From Branchiostoma floridae (taxonomy: Eukaryota; Chordata; Leptocardii; Amphioxiformes; Branchiostomatidae), in assembly GCF_000003815.2 (NCBI RefSeq), contig NC_049980.1, forward strand, positions 3,056,545 to 3,120,544: a stretch of 64,000 nt of DNA, given 5' to 3'. A program made the position numbers and the translations under genes. How positions within the stretch are numbered: the stretch's first letter is position 1; each line of letters starts with the position of its first letter. The notes under the pieces were generated by a model, which was not told the origin of the DNA, searched no databases, and saw only the letters and a list, made by a program, of their open reading frames with translations. Shown piece by piece: positions 35,001-47,050 of the stretch.

Positions 35001-38000
35001 ACTGAATTTTAGTATTATTGTAAATTAGAGGCACTTGTATATTGTTATATGCTTTTACATTAGTGTGTGAAACTTTGTGAACCTCGCAATTCAGCCGATT
35101 GGCTGCGATGAGTTTCGGTTAAATAAACCATTACCATTACCATTACCAACCAATGTGACGTGTATCATCCATTCCTAAAGAAAACCTTGACCGAATATTT
35201 CCGCAAGATTTTCTTTGTACTCATCTGCTAAATATCTTATTTTCTAGCCCGTGACATTTGGCTTGACGCCGCCGTTTGACAGGGGAATGAAGAGGTCGTT
35301 CTCGGAAGACAGTGCCTACTCACCTGAAAGCTCCCCTACACCAGCTGCCAAAGTCGCCAACAAGAGCGGTAAGGAAATGTTCAGAAATAAAATTGGAATG
35401 CTGACATACCTACTAAAAGAGATATAAAGCGTTGTTTGCATCTCGTGTAAGCCAATCTCGCACTTGTTGCTCACATTAGACTTCTTGTTTCAAATTAGGC
35501 CATGTTGATTTGACTATATGGATGATATCCGCGCGCACATTAATCTTTCAACCATACTCAATATCCTACAAAGCAGCTACAAAACGAGCAAATATAGGCA
35601 GTAGATTGGGAAAAATGGACAATGTATACTTATGTCATATAAAGCTAACATCAATTCAAAAAGTCAACGAAGAACACGTGAAAGAACAAAAATAAGTCTG
35701 GCAATAAAACGAGTTTTATTGTTTGAGAATCGATGATTGTTGTTGTAGGTATATTGTATTTGTGTTCTATCCTTTCGCCTGGCTGTATGTAACGTGTTAT
35801 GAAGATTGTTTTTAGGGCAAGAAAGGCGATCTCTTGTGATGAGTGACCTATTATAAATGTTTCTCATTGATTATACAAATGAGGTCTTCATTTGCATAAA
35901 AGATATCAGTTAATCATCTCCTCGACCTACATAACAATGTGTTCGAAGTACGAAACTCTTAGCAAAGAAAGCTAAATTTGCATGACTTACATCTGCATGT
36001 TCAACTTAATGTACATGTTGCAGCCAAATGTCGCAAGAATTGAATTTTCTTATTTAACACTATGATAACAATTTCTCATTATGTAAATTATGTAACAATT
36101 TGCATAATTGATGTCTTTCGATATTTCTCTCTTTTCTAGTTACATATCATGTTTAAGTGTCCTAGTATTATGAAATACTGTAGCTTAATAGACTGTGCTC
36201 ATTAATCATTCAAATTTGCCCCTGGTTTGCACTAATAGCCGTTATTTATGGAAGGCATCTCCGAAGTTATCTACATATCAAAAATTACGATGATCCGCCA
36301 CCCCTTTCCCGAGTTATTCCCTTTCAAAAGTATAGTGTAATTGCGCACGCATAGACGAACTGCTGTGGAATTTCGTGAATTCTTGCCAATCAGATATATA
36401 CTTAACAGTACGTCGAATATTTCTCTCCTTTTGAGTTACATATTTTTTGGTTATCTAACAGAACAGAACATGCAGTGTATTTATAAACTGTCCTGATTAG
36501 CATCTCTGAAGCATCTGTATGGTAATACCCCCAAATGGCCCCGTGTGGGGCATCGTAAGGGGGGGAGGGGAGCTGATCGTAAGGGGGGGAGGGGAGCTGA
36601 GGCTGAAGCTATCTACATTCCAAATATCATGAAGATCCATCAACCTATTCCCGAGTTATTACCCTCCAAAGGGATGATGCAACCACGCAGGCATGGAAAA
36701 AATCCAGACATGCCTGCTATACTACTAAGGTATCGCCAAAAAAATCTATTGTTTGGTATACCATGTGTGGTATACTAAAAAGGACAACCTTCCTCGCCAC
36801 TTAATTTTCATAATGAAGGCAACTTTTTTTTGCCAAAGCTTTTTAATCACACGCATGCATTAATTTGGGGGTTCCCAGAGTATGTCATCCATATCATCAC
36901 ATCAATATGATGACCTTACTAGTAATCAATTTTGTATTAATTTGTCTTCATATTCAATAGATAGAAAGCATCCTTATGTTGGTCAAATTTGCTGTCTGTT
37001 CGCTCGTTTCAGTTAAACAATTTATACATCCAAGGTCTTGGAAAAATAGTTCATAATTTTGATGCCTTCCACAAGTTGTTAACTCTTCCTTCCTGCTGTT
37101 TGCTGCAGTTCTCCTGTACGTACGGAAGGAAGAGGATGATGTGTACGACGCCCTGATGCTCCGCGAGCCCAGCGTCCAGGGGCTCCTCTCTGCCGTGGAG
37201 GAGAAATACAAGGTTCCCAATGACAAAGTCAGCAAGGTCTTCAAGAAGTCCAAGAAAGGGTAAGTGCCTGTCTGCTATAGTTACTTATTTTCTCTCCACG
37301 TTATTCATGCCTGATGCAACTTTCAAACTTAAGTTAACTGCACATCTTATTGTTCACTATGCATCGAAAAACTCTGTTAATGCTGCCGTAAGGGGTGAAT
37401 TAGGAGTATTGTTCGTTGACCATCAAACGCATTTTATTAAGTACTGGCTAAGATTGCATAATTTATCAAATGACAGGTTTGTTAAAAAGGCATATGACAC
37501 TTCAGTCGCAAAAGAACATGACTGGGAACTCACATTCAGGACATATTATGTAGACATGGGTTCCAAATGTTTGGCTGAACCTGCCATAAATGCTAATCAT
37601 TTGGAAACATTTAAAAGAGTGTCTATGAAAGACAATTTCTGTCTGACTGGAGGGAACAACACCAGCAAACTTATCCAAAAATGAAAAGCACTTTGTTGTG
37701 TAAGAATATCTCACATCAGTTCATAATAGGCTACATACATACAGCGTTACAAAGCTGAGAATCAGTGCACATTGCTGAGAAATTGAAAACGGTCGTCACC
37801 GTAACAAACCAGCATCGAAGAGACTGTGTCCCACATGTTATGGAAATATAGAAAATGAATTCCATTTTGTTATGATCTGTCCTAGATACGGTAAAGGGAG
37901 AGAAGCATTATTTGAGAAAAAAAACTAAAACACACATCCTTACTGGTACACAGAACAATAATTTTTCATATACTGCTATCATGTTCAACTTTAATATATA

Positions 38001-38313
38001 TCCGCCTACGTAAATCTATTTACTTTATTCCAAATGCGAGAACAAATCATTCATACGTGACTGTACTGTGTAGCCTCATAGTAACATTGTCTATATAGCT
38101 AGTAGTTGCTATTGGTTGCCATACATTGTACCCTGAGAGATTGTTGAGCAATAAAATTCATTCCTTCATTCATTTTGCTTCAGAATTTTAGTCAACATTG
38201 ACGACAATATAATCGAGCACTACTGCAATGAGGACACATTCATAATCGAGCTGCAGGAGGAGACGGACGGCAACATCAGGGTCATCCTTACAGAGGTGCA
38301 GGACACCCCCTGA
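26063..38313 (+). CDS. grhl: Grainyhead-like transcription factor, complete, 14 coding exons
   Basis: Exons: 26063-26082, 29890-30079, 31021-31097, 31428-31680, 32055-32218, 32792-32874, 33144-33214, 33385-33496, 33707-33858, 34009-34110, 34413-34610, 35248-35368, 37109-37259, 38184-38313. All junctions are GT-AG and phase-consistent, giving 607 residues with a TGA stop. The N-terminus MTQEVDN and then [10 protein letters not shown] matches vertebrate GRHL1. The activation region has [19 protein letters not shown] and [10 protein letters not shown]. The CP2/grainyhead DNA-binding domain spans about residues 210-440, with [50 protein letters not shown] and [19 protein letters not shown]. The C-terminal dimerisation domain at about 515-607 starts [15 protein letters not shown]. 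The family are nuclear regulators of epithelial differentiation and barrier genes. A single lancelet gene would be pro-orthologous to GRHL1-3; that is inference. Confidence 0.95.
26083..29889 (+). other. grhl: grhl intron 1 (3.8 kb)
   Basis: No further exon, RNA gene or bounded transposon was found. Short direct and inverted segments near 27,060-27,200 look like degraded repeats. The acceptor at the end reads gtcttcacgcag. Confidence 0.7.
30660..30695 (+). other. grhl: Putative grhl cassette microexon (36 nt)
   Basis: A 12-codon open segment ([12 protein letters not shown]) lies between a strong acceptor, tgttgtctttttag, and a good gtatgt donor. It sits in the intron between exons 2 and 3, whose junction is phase 0, so it could be included or skipped without changing the frame. 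Skipping gives the vertebrate-like YYK|VPKEKR junction. Transcript evidence is needed before calling it real. Confidence 0.5.
35499..36925. mobile_element. M2-family TIR element in grhl intron 12
   Basis: The left end ggccatgttgatttgactat with atggatgatatcc is mirrored at the right by tatgtcatccatatcatcac with atcaatatgatga. The ends match the element at 14,063. The interior is longer, about 1.4 kb, and includes AT-rich R1-like sequence and a duplicated G-rich patch at 36,556-36,601 (taaggggggagggg twice), so it is probably composite. No transposase. Confidence 0.6.
37270..38165 (+). pseudogene. CR1-like LINE 3' fragment in grhl intron 13
   Basis: Same orientation as grhl. An open stretch at 37,304-37,684 encodes the post-RT region with [40 protein letters not shown] and [15 protein letters not shown]. 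After a frameshift, a Cys-His block ([20 protein letters not shown]) precedes a tail of attcattccttcattcatt. It is 5' truncated and dead. It lies immediately before the last-exon acceptor, so its tail supplies part of that polypyrimidine tract. Confidence 0.75.
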
Positions 38314-39115
38314 CTGTCACATCAGGCAACCAGACAGACTTCTACCAACCAATAACAAGCATGTTTCAAGTTAGGGAATGTGTAATTTGGATGGATGGCA
38401 AAATTTCAAAATCTTTTACTTCAAACTGTCACCTCATCTACTGATATATGTAAGAGACAGTCTGTGAGAGGGGATGTGGGTGGTGAGGGGTTATAGCAGC
38501 AATATCTTAGTTTTATGCGCATTGCTGCAAACAATGTAAGAAGGGAAAGTCATAAGAGTCTATTTTTGTACAGACAATCATGGTGGGAAGAGTCGGGGTA
38601 GGGTTGGCACGGCTGCAAACATTTACAACAGTTTTGCAATGTTAACAGTTACTATTTCTTGAGAGGTTTTCAACTCCTTGATCTTCAAAAGAAATGTCAT
38701 TCCTTTGATCTTGATGACATGTAATCTTTGAATCTAATTGTTACAATTTTCAGTTTGATCGAAAATATAGAAGTGAACATGAGTATGAAATAAATGGAAT
38801 GAAAGTTTTGGGGTTTAGGTACAGGGACACTTCTTGCAACAATGACAGTGTGATAACAATAATGATTGCTTTAATAATGATTGCTTTATTGGAAAACAAT
38901 AAAGCAGTATTTGTCTTCCAAACTGATCTCTTGTCAGCCGGACACCATTGTACGTTTTAATGAAAAGCAGGGCTTTGTGTTATGTGGGATTTTAATGACT
39001 ATGCAATTTTAATGTATATTTTGGGTGACAAGCTTTTGGGTGACAAGCTGGATTCTTAGATTTATTTTGTACATAATGTAACGGTTATCTGTCGGTGAGA
39101 CTTGCATGGAATAAA
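38314..39115 (+). other. grhl: grhl 3' untranslated region with candidate poly(A) signals
   Basis: Follows the TGA at 38,311-38,313. aataaa hexamers occur at 38,789-38,794, 38,898-38,903 and 39,110-39,115. Which is used cannot be told from sequence. The opposing gene's own candidate signal lies about 300 bp beyond, so the two genes are tail to tail. Confidence 0.6.
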
Positions 39116-39408
39116 TCAGATGTCAATAATACATTTGTGTTTCCATTATTCAATACCCTGTCATGGACTAAAAATGAGGACTCTTGTTAGATCTTGTGAA
39201 TTTAATGTGATTAACTTTAATCCATGCATAGTGCTAAAGTTGGCAAATGGATATAAAATACTGACCCATCAGCCTGCCCAGGCAGCTGTTTGGCACCAAA
39301 TTTTATCCATTGGTCATGGTGCTAGGCAGCAGCCATTTATCCAGTTGAAATGAAAATTGCTTACATCAAAATACATCCAAATAAAAAGCTGTTGAAGTGG
39401 CCAGAGAC

Positions 39409-40452
39409 TTTATTCCATACACAAGGTTTACACACTTGCAAATATATTGCTTTATTAGATGGATGAAATAACAGATCGATGAAATTCCATGAAAATAACA
39501 CCTTTATTAACTGACAGAGAGTATGCATCTTTAAAGTATTACAAACATCTCATCAATACATTGAAACTTACTTCTAACTTTATATCACTAGAAAACTATC
39601 TAAGCACTTGGTTCCTTTTCTGGGAATATCTATGGTCTTTTGATTAAACAGCAAAAATACAAAGTAAAGTAGTACTAAAACTTTTGAAACATCAAGACCT
39701 GGTTACATGTAATTATTTGCTTTCTAGCTTGAAATATATGACATACAGTAAACCAAGTTTAAGTGGCCTTGGTGTAACGTACCTAAATTGTAAGATACTA
39801 TTGCAGGAAAAGATTTTGTACATACAAGTCAATGAGAATCTAGACTTAGTCAAGGACAAAATTGTCAGATTCAACACTGTTTATTATACAACAGCAGTCA
39901 ATTTTTGACTTTTTTTTAGACTTTAGTCTTGGCTAGAACGCAAGGGAAATTGTTTTGCTGCATTACTGGCACAAACCTAAAAAAAATTAAAATTCAACCC
40001 TAGACTAACAAGGAATATCAGTGATGCATTCAAAACCCGGGTTTAGCACATATATAAATATTACTATGACTAAAATAAATTGATTTTTCTATCCATTGCA
40101 AAAGTCTACAGCTTGATAATACTGTTCGTAAAGTACCTGGCCTACCTTTGAAGACAGACTTGTAAGTCATGGGAAGACCACACTGACTTCATTTAATGGA
40201 TGGCATCCTCTGAACACCCCAAAATTGGGCCCAAAAAATGAAAATCCGGCAAAAATCTAAACCACAGGACTACACATCCAGACCATTCTTCCGCAGGCTT
40301 GGTTTGTTCTTATGTTCACCTCCAGTAAGACTGTAAGAGACAATCGTTGCCATTTCAACCATGTTTGTATTGCCATTCTTGTTTAAAGAGGGAACAACTT
40401 CAACAAGGGTGCTGTGGCCCCTGCCCTGGACAGCAGGTCCTTGAGTAAGCAT
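39409..40452 (-). other. Candidate 3' untranslated region and last exon of the LIM-pseudocyclase gene
   Basis: On the minus strand a frame from about 40,452 ends with KPSLRKNGLDV and TAG at 40,272-40,270. It is followed by about 860 AT-rich bases to an aataaa at 39,414-39,409. A possible acceptor (gtctcttacag) lies inside the frame. The link to the LIM exons upstream is unproven because the exon completing LIM2 was not found between 40,452 and 41,780. Confidence 0.3.
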
Positions 40453-41779
40453 GACATTCTGATTGATATGAGGTAATATGTGGCCAAAGTATTTTTTTGG
40501 ACCAGGCGAAAATCAATATGTACGTGAATTTCATCCATAGAATTAAGCAAGTGTGGCCGAAGCACATCAAAGTCTCTCTTCATGCATGTGAGGCTATCAT
40601 ATTCAACATCAACTTTTATTTGTAACAACTTTTAGTGCAGACAATAATCTGTCATACTCTAAAATCACATTTAGCACAGTTCCCAATGTCGACAGAAATT
40701 GGGATGTAGCCAATGCATGTAGCCCTCCATCAGCATGCCTGTACCATTGTCCTGCAGTATTGCAACAGACTGCTAGATGGCATTGCCAGCATATGTTGCT
40801 GTTGTTGACAGTCCATCATCTCAGCAATTGATATAAGCTACATATTATGCACGAATACACTGTAGGTCTGGCTATGCAACCCTTTAAGAGGGTCAATCCT
40901 TTTCCTTATAATCCGCTTCCCCCACAAGGGGAAATGTCTTATTATTAGTGTGCATGACATGTGAAGTCGCCTTTATCTCTGGGGTAACCTATATTCTGCT
41001 GTTTTTTAAAAAACAGGATGTTGGTTCATTTGAAGTCAACAAATGTTGGTTTTAAATTGCAATATTTTCAAAATGCACCATCCATTTACTTAATTGAATG
41101 AATATAGGTTACCCCGTGGATAAAGAGCTATATGAAGCCAAATAGGAAAGGTCAAACTCTTAAGACTGAAATTCCTTTTGACATCACCAGTGCAGACCTC
41201 CCATGAGCATTAGAGCATCAACCAATCAGCCTTTGAGTCATGTTGGAATGTACCACATAAAAAAGAGATTCAGGGGGTTGTTCACAGGAAGTTGTGAAAA
41301 TGGCAGAACTGTAACGTTAGTTGTGTTTACAATACTGGAAGGTTCACAGCTCAACAATGATGGAAAACTACATGTACTAGAGTTGCTGCTAGACTATGAC
41401 CTGCAACACTTTGTTACGTTGTCCCGTTGGTTACTGTGTTGTAACACTTGGTGCAGTATGGCAGAGCATTGAATTCAAAGATGTTGTCATCTTTTGTTGG
41501 GGCTTTGTGACATCTCTGAAAAAAGGCGTAAATGACATGTCAATAATAGCTCCAAGAAAAAGATCTACTATTTTTGAAAAATATTCTACAAGCATTAATG
41601 GGCTCTCTAAGTATAGAAATAGACAGCAATAATTTCATGTTTTCCAATATTAGTGACCCACTAGCCTGTGTTTACACAATCTGTCGCTAGCTGGGGTTAA
41701 TGACCCCTCCCTAGGTGGTGGCACCTGTAGGGCCAACCGCCAGGCTAGGTGTCTCACATACAGTAGTGGACAGTCTTAC
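40453..41779. other. Unassigned interval with a 155-bp hairpin element
   Basis: Inverted arms at 40,971-40,995 and 41,101-41,125 (ggggtaacctatatt and its complement) bound a small MITE-like element. Open minus-strand stretches at 40,630-40,830 and 40,383-40,628 read like protein but contain no motif I recognise and lack clear splice sites. The missing exon or exons of the LIM gene should fall here. Confidence 0.45.
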
Positions 41780-44700
41780 CTGACACACAAAGCAGTCTGG
41801 GTGCCAGGTACTCTCTATGGCCTCTATGAAACCCCCTGTGATGGGGTTGCTGCATGATCGACAGCGAGGCGCATTGTACTGGAAGAAATCCTCCTCACAA
41901 TAAGGCTGTAGTAAGTAAAAAAATTGGACATAGGTGATTAGAAATGTGGACCACACTCACTCATTTCTGCCTGCAACAACTCATGGTCAGTTGTTCTGAA
42001 TTGTGAGGTACAATTCCAGTTACCATGAAGAATACAATAGAAAGAATGGCTATATTCCCCTCATGATACATCTCCATGAGGGAGAAATAATAAGCAATGC
42101 AAGCCAACAAGAAAGGTAACATTTGCAAGAAAATACAGAATGTTACCTTCACATGGTTTAGCCTAGCATTTCTACCTGGAAGGGTAAACTGATTTAGTTG
42201 CAGATGTTGACACAGGATAAGTCAAGGAGGTACAAATGAATTTTGATCTGTAACGTTATGCATCTTGAATAATGAACTCAACGGCCCATATTGTTCCAAA
42301 CAGGGTTTCTCATCATCATCTCATCTCAGTCCCATAGCTACAAGCCACATGCAGGGATAGTCTGTCCACAAGGTTCTCCACTTCTGACGGTCATCATGAT
42401 GATGAGAAACCCTGTTTGGAACTTCCCGTTGAAACCAGAGGGCTGGGAGCTTCAGCCACAAGCCCGTCTGATGTGACTGCCTTTAAATGAAAACTATCTT
42501 CATTATGCAAAATCGTTACAACAAAACTTCAGGCCAGAGCAGGCTTGCACGTGGTCTTAAGCATGCGGCTGCGCCACATGCCTTGCTACAAGGCCACGCT
42601 AATTTGCCCTATATTATGACTATATTTATTTCATAGATTTGGACTTAATAATGTATGTGTGTTGTTGAGGTGATTTAAGCTTTACGTTGATTATGATATT
42701 TGTTCTTGTATTTATGTGTATTATCAATTGATATACAGTCAAACCTGCCCGAGCGACCACCTCTTCTCAGCGACCACCTGGCCATTTCGACCGCTTTTTC
42801 TCGGTCCCGATTTTTTTCCCATTGACTTAAGCATTAAGCGACCTTTTCTCAACGACCACCTGGCCAACGCGACTGCGACCGGCCCAAATTGGGACCCATA
42901 ACGACCGCATCATTTTCAAAATTGAGGTTTTCATCGATTTTTGATGATAACTAGCGCGATTTTGTGCCGAAATCGTTGTAAGAAAATCCGAATTTATAAT
43001 TAGTTGTTAAAGAATTTTTTTAAAAATCTATATCATAATAAAGTGAACGAATGCTGAAACGTATATAGCCTCATACTTTTTTAAGAAAAATCTGTGTAGC
43101 TCATACCTTTTTAAGGAAGATCTGTACGTGTGAGTGCTTTTGTCCAACTGTACTGTATACATTCACCCGTGGGTAAGTACGCTATCGGGACGTACTGGGC
43201 ATCGAATTCGAAAGGTGCACCGTAGTTATTTCAGATCAAGAACATAGCGACGCATAAAGGCTTTTTTGGTAGTTAACTGACAGCATCAAAGTTCCCTTAC
43301 TGTCTAAAACGGTAGTGTACAAATACTTGAGCTTTAAAACACTGCATCGTATAAAAACTCGATAAAAGCTTGGGGTTAAATTTACAATTTACAGTGTGCG
43401 TGTTGTATTTGACATTAAAGACCTCGCTTCTTTGCGTGCGTGCAGTGTGCTTGCTTTTGCTATTAAACACAACGGAAACCATTTATACTTTGCATCAGGC
43501 ATGTTTTCAGTCGATACTCTTCTCAGCGACCACCTGTCCAAATCGACCGCTTTTGTCCGGTCCCCCGGGTGGTCGACTTGGGCAGGTTTGACTGTATCAT
43601 TGTTATGATTTCGGCATGGCGGCTTTGAAAAGGTGTCCTTTGACATCTGTTCCGCCATCCCCTCCATTGTCATTGTATTGTGGATAATCCAAATAAATAA
43701 ATAATTGAAATAAATGGGTCGTCAACAGGGTTTACTCGGCGGCATTTAGCATGCAGAAGGCAGTCGTCTGGGGGAGGTAAGGTAAAAAATTAGCTTGATC
43801 TACCAGCAAAATTTGTCCCTTAAAATCCAAGAAATGGCATTTCAGAGGGTCAAGATTTCAAAATTTTTCTAGACCTCCGCAACGGATCAACCAATGTCAG
43901 AAAATGTGAAAATGCATAAGGGGAGGGGGCAGAGCTTATATGCATCGCCCTTGAAAACCTTTTTCAAAGACAGAAATGTTATTAAACTCTAGATTAGTCT
44001 GCCAGCAAAATTTACCGCTAGGGCCCTCAAAATGTAAGAAATATGGCGTTTCAAGCTCGATGGTAAAGATTGATTTACAGTCAGTTATTACCGCCACAGA
44101 ACCAAGAAAAAGTCCAAAATATACAAATTGAAAATAGTTTCCATCAAGCCGCTCGGGCCAACGAGCTTGCAATGCGTAGCGGGCGGGGCGGGCGCTGCTT
44201 CATAGCGCAAATCTACTAGAAATCCAGCTACAAATGTTTTTTTAGCAAATTTTGACCTGGGTGGAGGATATCTATTCGCAAAAAAAATTGACCCGACCCT
44301 CTGACAGCCGGCCCTCCCCCCTCACTAAATGCCATACGGTCCCTAACTGCCAAATGCAAATTTGTCGTGTTCTCACCTTTTGATCCTTGACTATGTATGT
44401 TCCATTCAGCACCTTTTTACACTGCCAGCACCTGAAGTGGTCTGTGTGCCAGTTACTGCCCAGTGCCTACAATATTCACAACAAGCGAGGATCGATCATA
44501 CACACAGTTGTTGCAGCTAGCCAAAGACTCATGATTGGCCATTCAAAAGTTTTCTCTGTTCTAATTATAATATCGAAAATAATTACCAATCTTACTGCAT
44601 ATATCAGGTACATGTATATTCACAACCAGAGTAGAAGAAAAGGTTATGGTATGCTTGTAGATAACAAAGACTCAACATATGCCTAGCTGTGCCAAAAGTG

Positions 44701-46931
44701 TGCAATATAGAAACAAGTACTGAAATGATTTCAAATGTGACTTGTGTGCTAACCTTGACATAGCCTTCCTTAGGTTTGATGAGTTTGTTACACTCGGCGC
44801 AGATAATGCCAAACCACCTCGCTCGCTCCTCTAAGGTACGAGGTAACACCTGTGGAAGACACTAACTATTATCTTTGTGAGACCAAAGAAGAAGAAAGGG
44901 ATAAAACACGTGAGAGGAAAGGCAAGAAATAAAGGTCTAAGCTGTGGGGTCATCTACATTAGGATTGGATTTTCAGCAGTTCTTCTCCAGTTTCTATGTT
45001 AAAGGATGATTCTAAGCTTTAAAAAGTCTAACCTCTGTGAGTGAAGTCAAGTTGTCAAAACCCTCTAGTTTGAAGCTGCCGACTTCCCTGTGGACATAGG
45101 GGGCTATCTGGTCCTTAGGTAGATCCTGCCATAATGACTCATTGATCAGAATCTAGAAAAAATGTGACAAAGGTCAGAAATCAATCAAAATACAAAGCCC
45201 AATGCTTAAGCTACATGTACTGTAAATGGAGAAATCTTCGCAGCAGTTTTATTATTGTGGTTTTTGTAGTGACTGTTTTATCTCATACTCAAAACCACTG
45301 AGAAAATTTTCATTCTGTCTTCTCCCTACCTTCCCCCTAGTCTCAGCGCTACATGTACATACTATACACCTTTCTCACGCGGCGGCCAAGATAGATCGAA
45401 GAAGAGGTCAATGAGGCAAACAGACAAAACTTATTTCTAAAATCAGGTCCCATTTAGTTTTCCCCCAAACCACACAAATTTTCATGATACAAGATAGAAT
45501 AATAAATATTACAAGAAGTGTTATGCACCGAAAGATGTAGCAATTTAGAGTAGTGTAGACTGACCCCATAGTACTTTAAGAGATGCAAAATAACAACATA
45601 ATAATGCAAATTTTTAACGAATTTGCAGCCATTCACTTATTGGTCGATTTCCTAATTGGCAGGCTACCATTGGTCGAACTGCTAATTATGATGGACAGCC
45701 TTTTGTTTGCCACATTGAACTCGTTTTAGATCTATCATGGCCGCCGCGTGAGAAAGGTGTATACAATATCATGATGTGTTGGTGGTGCCTGTTACAGTGA
45801 TGAAGAGGCACAAATACTTACAAGCACAAATTGAACACAGACCTGATCTTTGAACATTGAAAACACATCTATTTAGAAGTGCTTAGTATCCAGAGAGAGT
45901 GACAGTTGATTACGTATACGCCAGCACTACCTGACTGTTACCTGTACGTCCCTCTGTAGCACCTATGCCCAGTTGCTAGTAGATGGTTTCAGACTGGCTG
46001 GCTGTTAAGCGCCTGTGTTTCCATTACAGTGTAGTATGTGACACTCTACTTTCTCCCACATGCAAAAAAAATCAAACCCCTGCAAACTTAATCATGTATC
46101 TTAATTCCAATTTGTTTGAAGGAATTTCCTGTAAATCAATTATCCCAAAGGCCAATCAGCAGCTATTGCTTGATCTCCAACAAATTCAATTGCTTGTGCA
46201 GTAGAAGATACCTGTCCTCCCTGAGCCAGCCGGCAGATTCCCTGAGTCCTGTACACCTCTGTCCCTCGGTAGCCCATGTGTCCGCTGGCATAGTGGTACA
46301 CACTGTCTACTCTGCCCCTGGATACAACAAAAACAATAAATGTTTGATAAAAGCATGGAAAAACAAATCTTCTTCTTTTATAAGAAATATCCCAACAGAG
46401 AATAGGAACTAACTTACTTGCTAACTCCCATCTGTAATCGTGGCCCACAGAAGATGAGCCGTGGGATGTCGTAGCCGTTCTCACGTGACTTGAAGACTCG
46501 AATACAGTCATCACAGGTTAACAACTCCTCCTCCCACTTAGTGTCTGTCATGGCTAGCTGTACAGTCAAGCACCTGCATTTAACATTATTTGTAGTGATC
46601 AATATTCTCCAGCATACATTCATTTGAAAAAGGAATAAGCAGTGGAATATTGGCCCTTTCAAAGGCCCTGAAAGAAAATGACACAGATGATTGGGAAATG
46701 CATGTTTTTAGGGGCTTTGTAGCAGTTCTAGTCACAGTACTTCTCACACTCACAGTGCTCTGGCAGCCATTAATGCCAAGTGCAGAGTTACAACTACAGA
46801 CTACTAACCAGTTGACAGCATCCAGAGGCTGTTGAAAAGCAATCAAAAAAGACTCTTCCTCAGCCTCTACCTCATAACCACGGAAGTCTCGTGTTGCCCG
46901 CCGTACAATATCACTGTACCTGTTCATAGCC
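41780..46931 (-). CDS. Class III cyclase homology domain (catalytically degenerate) fused to LIM domains; partial
   Basis: Seven exons in transcript order: 46931-46809, 46573-46418, 46317-46212, 45152-45033, 44849-44754, 44466-44377, 41905-41780. All junctions are GT-AG and in phase. The first four encode a cyclase homology domain of the fungal CYR1/trypanosome type: FRGYEVEAEEESFLIAF, LDAVNWCLTVQLAM, LQMGVSKGRVDSVYHY, GICRLAQGGQILINESLW and GSFKLEGFDNL. Positions that carry catalytic Lys, Gly-Asp, Asp, Asn and Arg in active enzymes read Glu, Glu-Glu, Gly, Tyr and Gly, so activity is unlikely. A LIM domain follows (CAEC...WHTDHFRCWQC...PYCEEDF), then the first finger of a second (CRSC...WHPDCFVC). 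Upstream exons, including the first metal-binding Asp, and the end of LIM2 were not found. It is probably a cytosolic scaffold or sensor; function is unknown. Confidence 0.85.
42293..42422. repeat. Hairpin MITE in LIM-gene intron
   Basis: Perfect 27-bp inverted arms at 42,293-42,319 and 42,396-42,422 (gttccaaacagggtttctca and its complement) around a 76-bp centre. Confidence 0.8.
42736..43594. mobile_element. Tc1/mariner-type MITE, family M1, copy 2
   Basis: TA dinucleotides at 42,734-42,735 and 43,595-43,596 flank ends cagtcaaacctgcccg and cgggcaggtttgactg-like complement. The body matches copies at 4,451 and 50,918. It lies in the intron between the last two recognised exons of the LIM-pseudocyclase gene. 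Confidence 0.88.
43700..44340. repeat. Duplicated interspersed repeat, family R2
   Basis: Two partial copies (about 43,790-43,960 and 43,985-44,190) share ccagcaaaatttgtccct-like and atggcatttcagagggtcaa-like segments. The same family recurs at 60,740-61,020. A GC-rich patch, gcgggcggggcgggcgctg, lies at about 44,177. Confidence 0.6.
45363..45763. mobile_element. MITE with 35-bp inverted ends in LIM-gene intron
   Basis: Ends at 45,363-45,397 and 45,729-45,763 are complementary except for one base: cacctttctcacgcggcgg against its complement. About 400 bp, non-coding. Confidence 0.85.
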
Positions 46932-47050
46932 CTACAGAAAAAATGCAGGATAAAAGATTGGTATGAAAGTGATGTTACTGATATGTGCTCACAGCATAAC
47001 AAGACTAGTGTTTATTCTGGTATTCATCCCTTGCAATTGCAAAGTCCTAA

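Noticed and set aside
40383-40830. Protein-like minus-strand frames as part of a known transposase
   Set aside because: I could not identify any transposase or other domain motif, and frames shift without splice sites; left unassigned.
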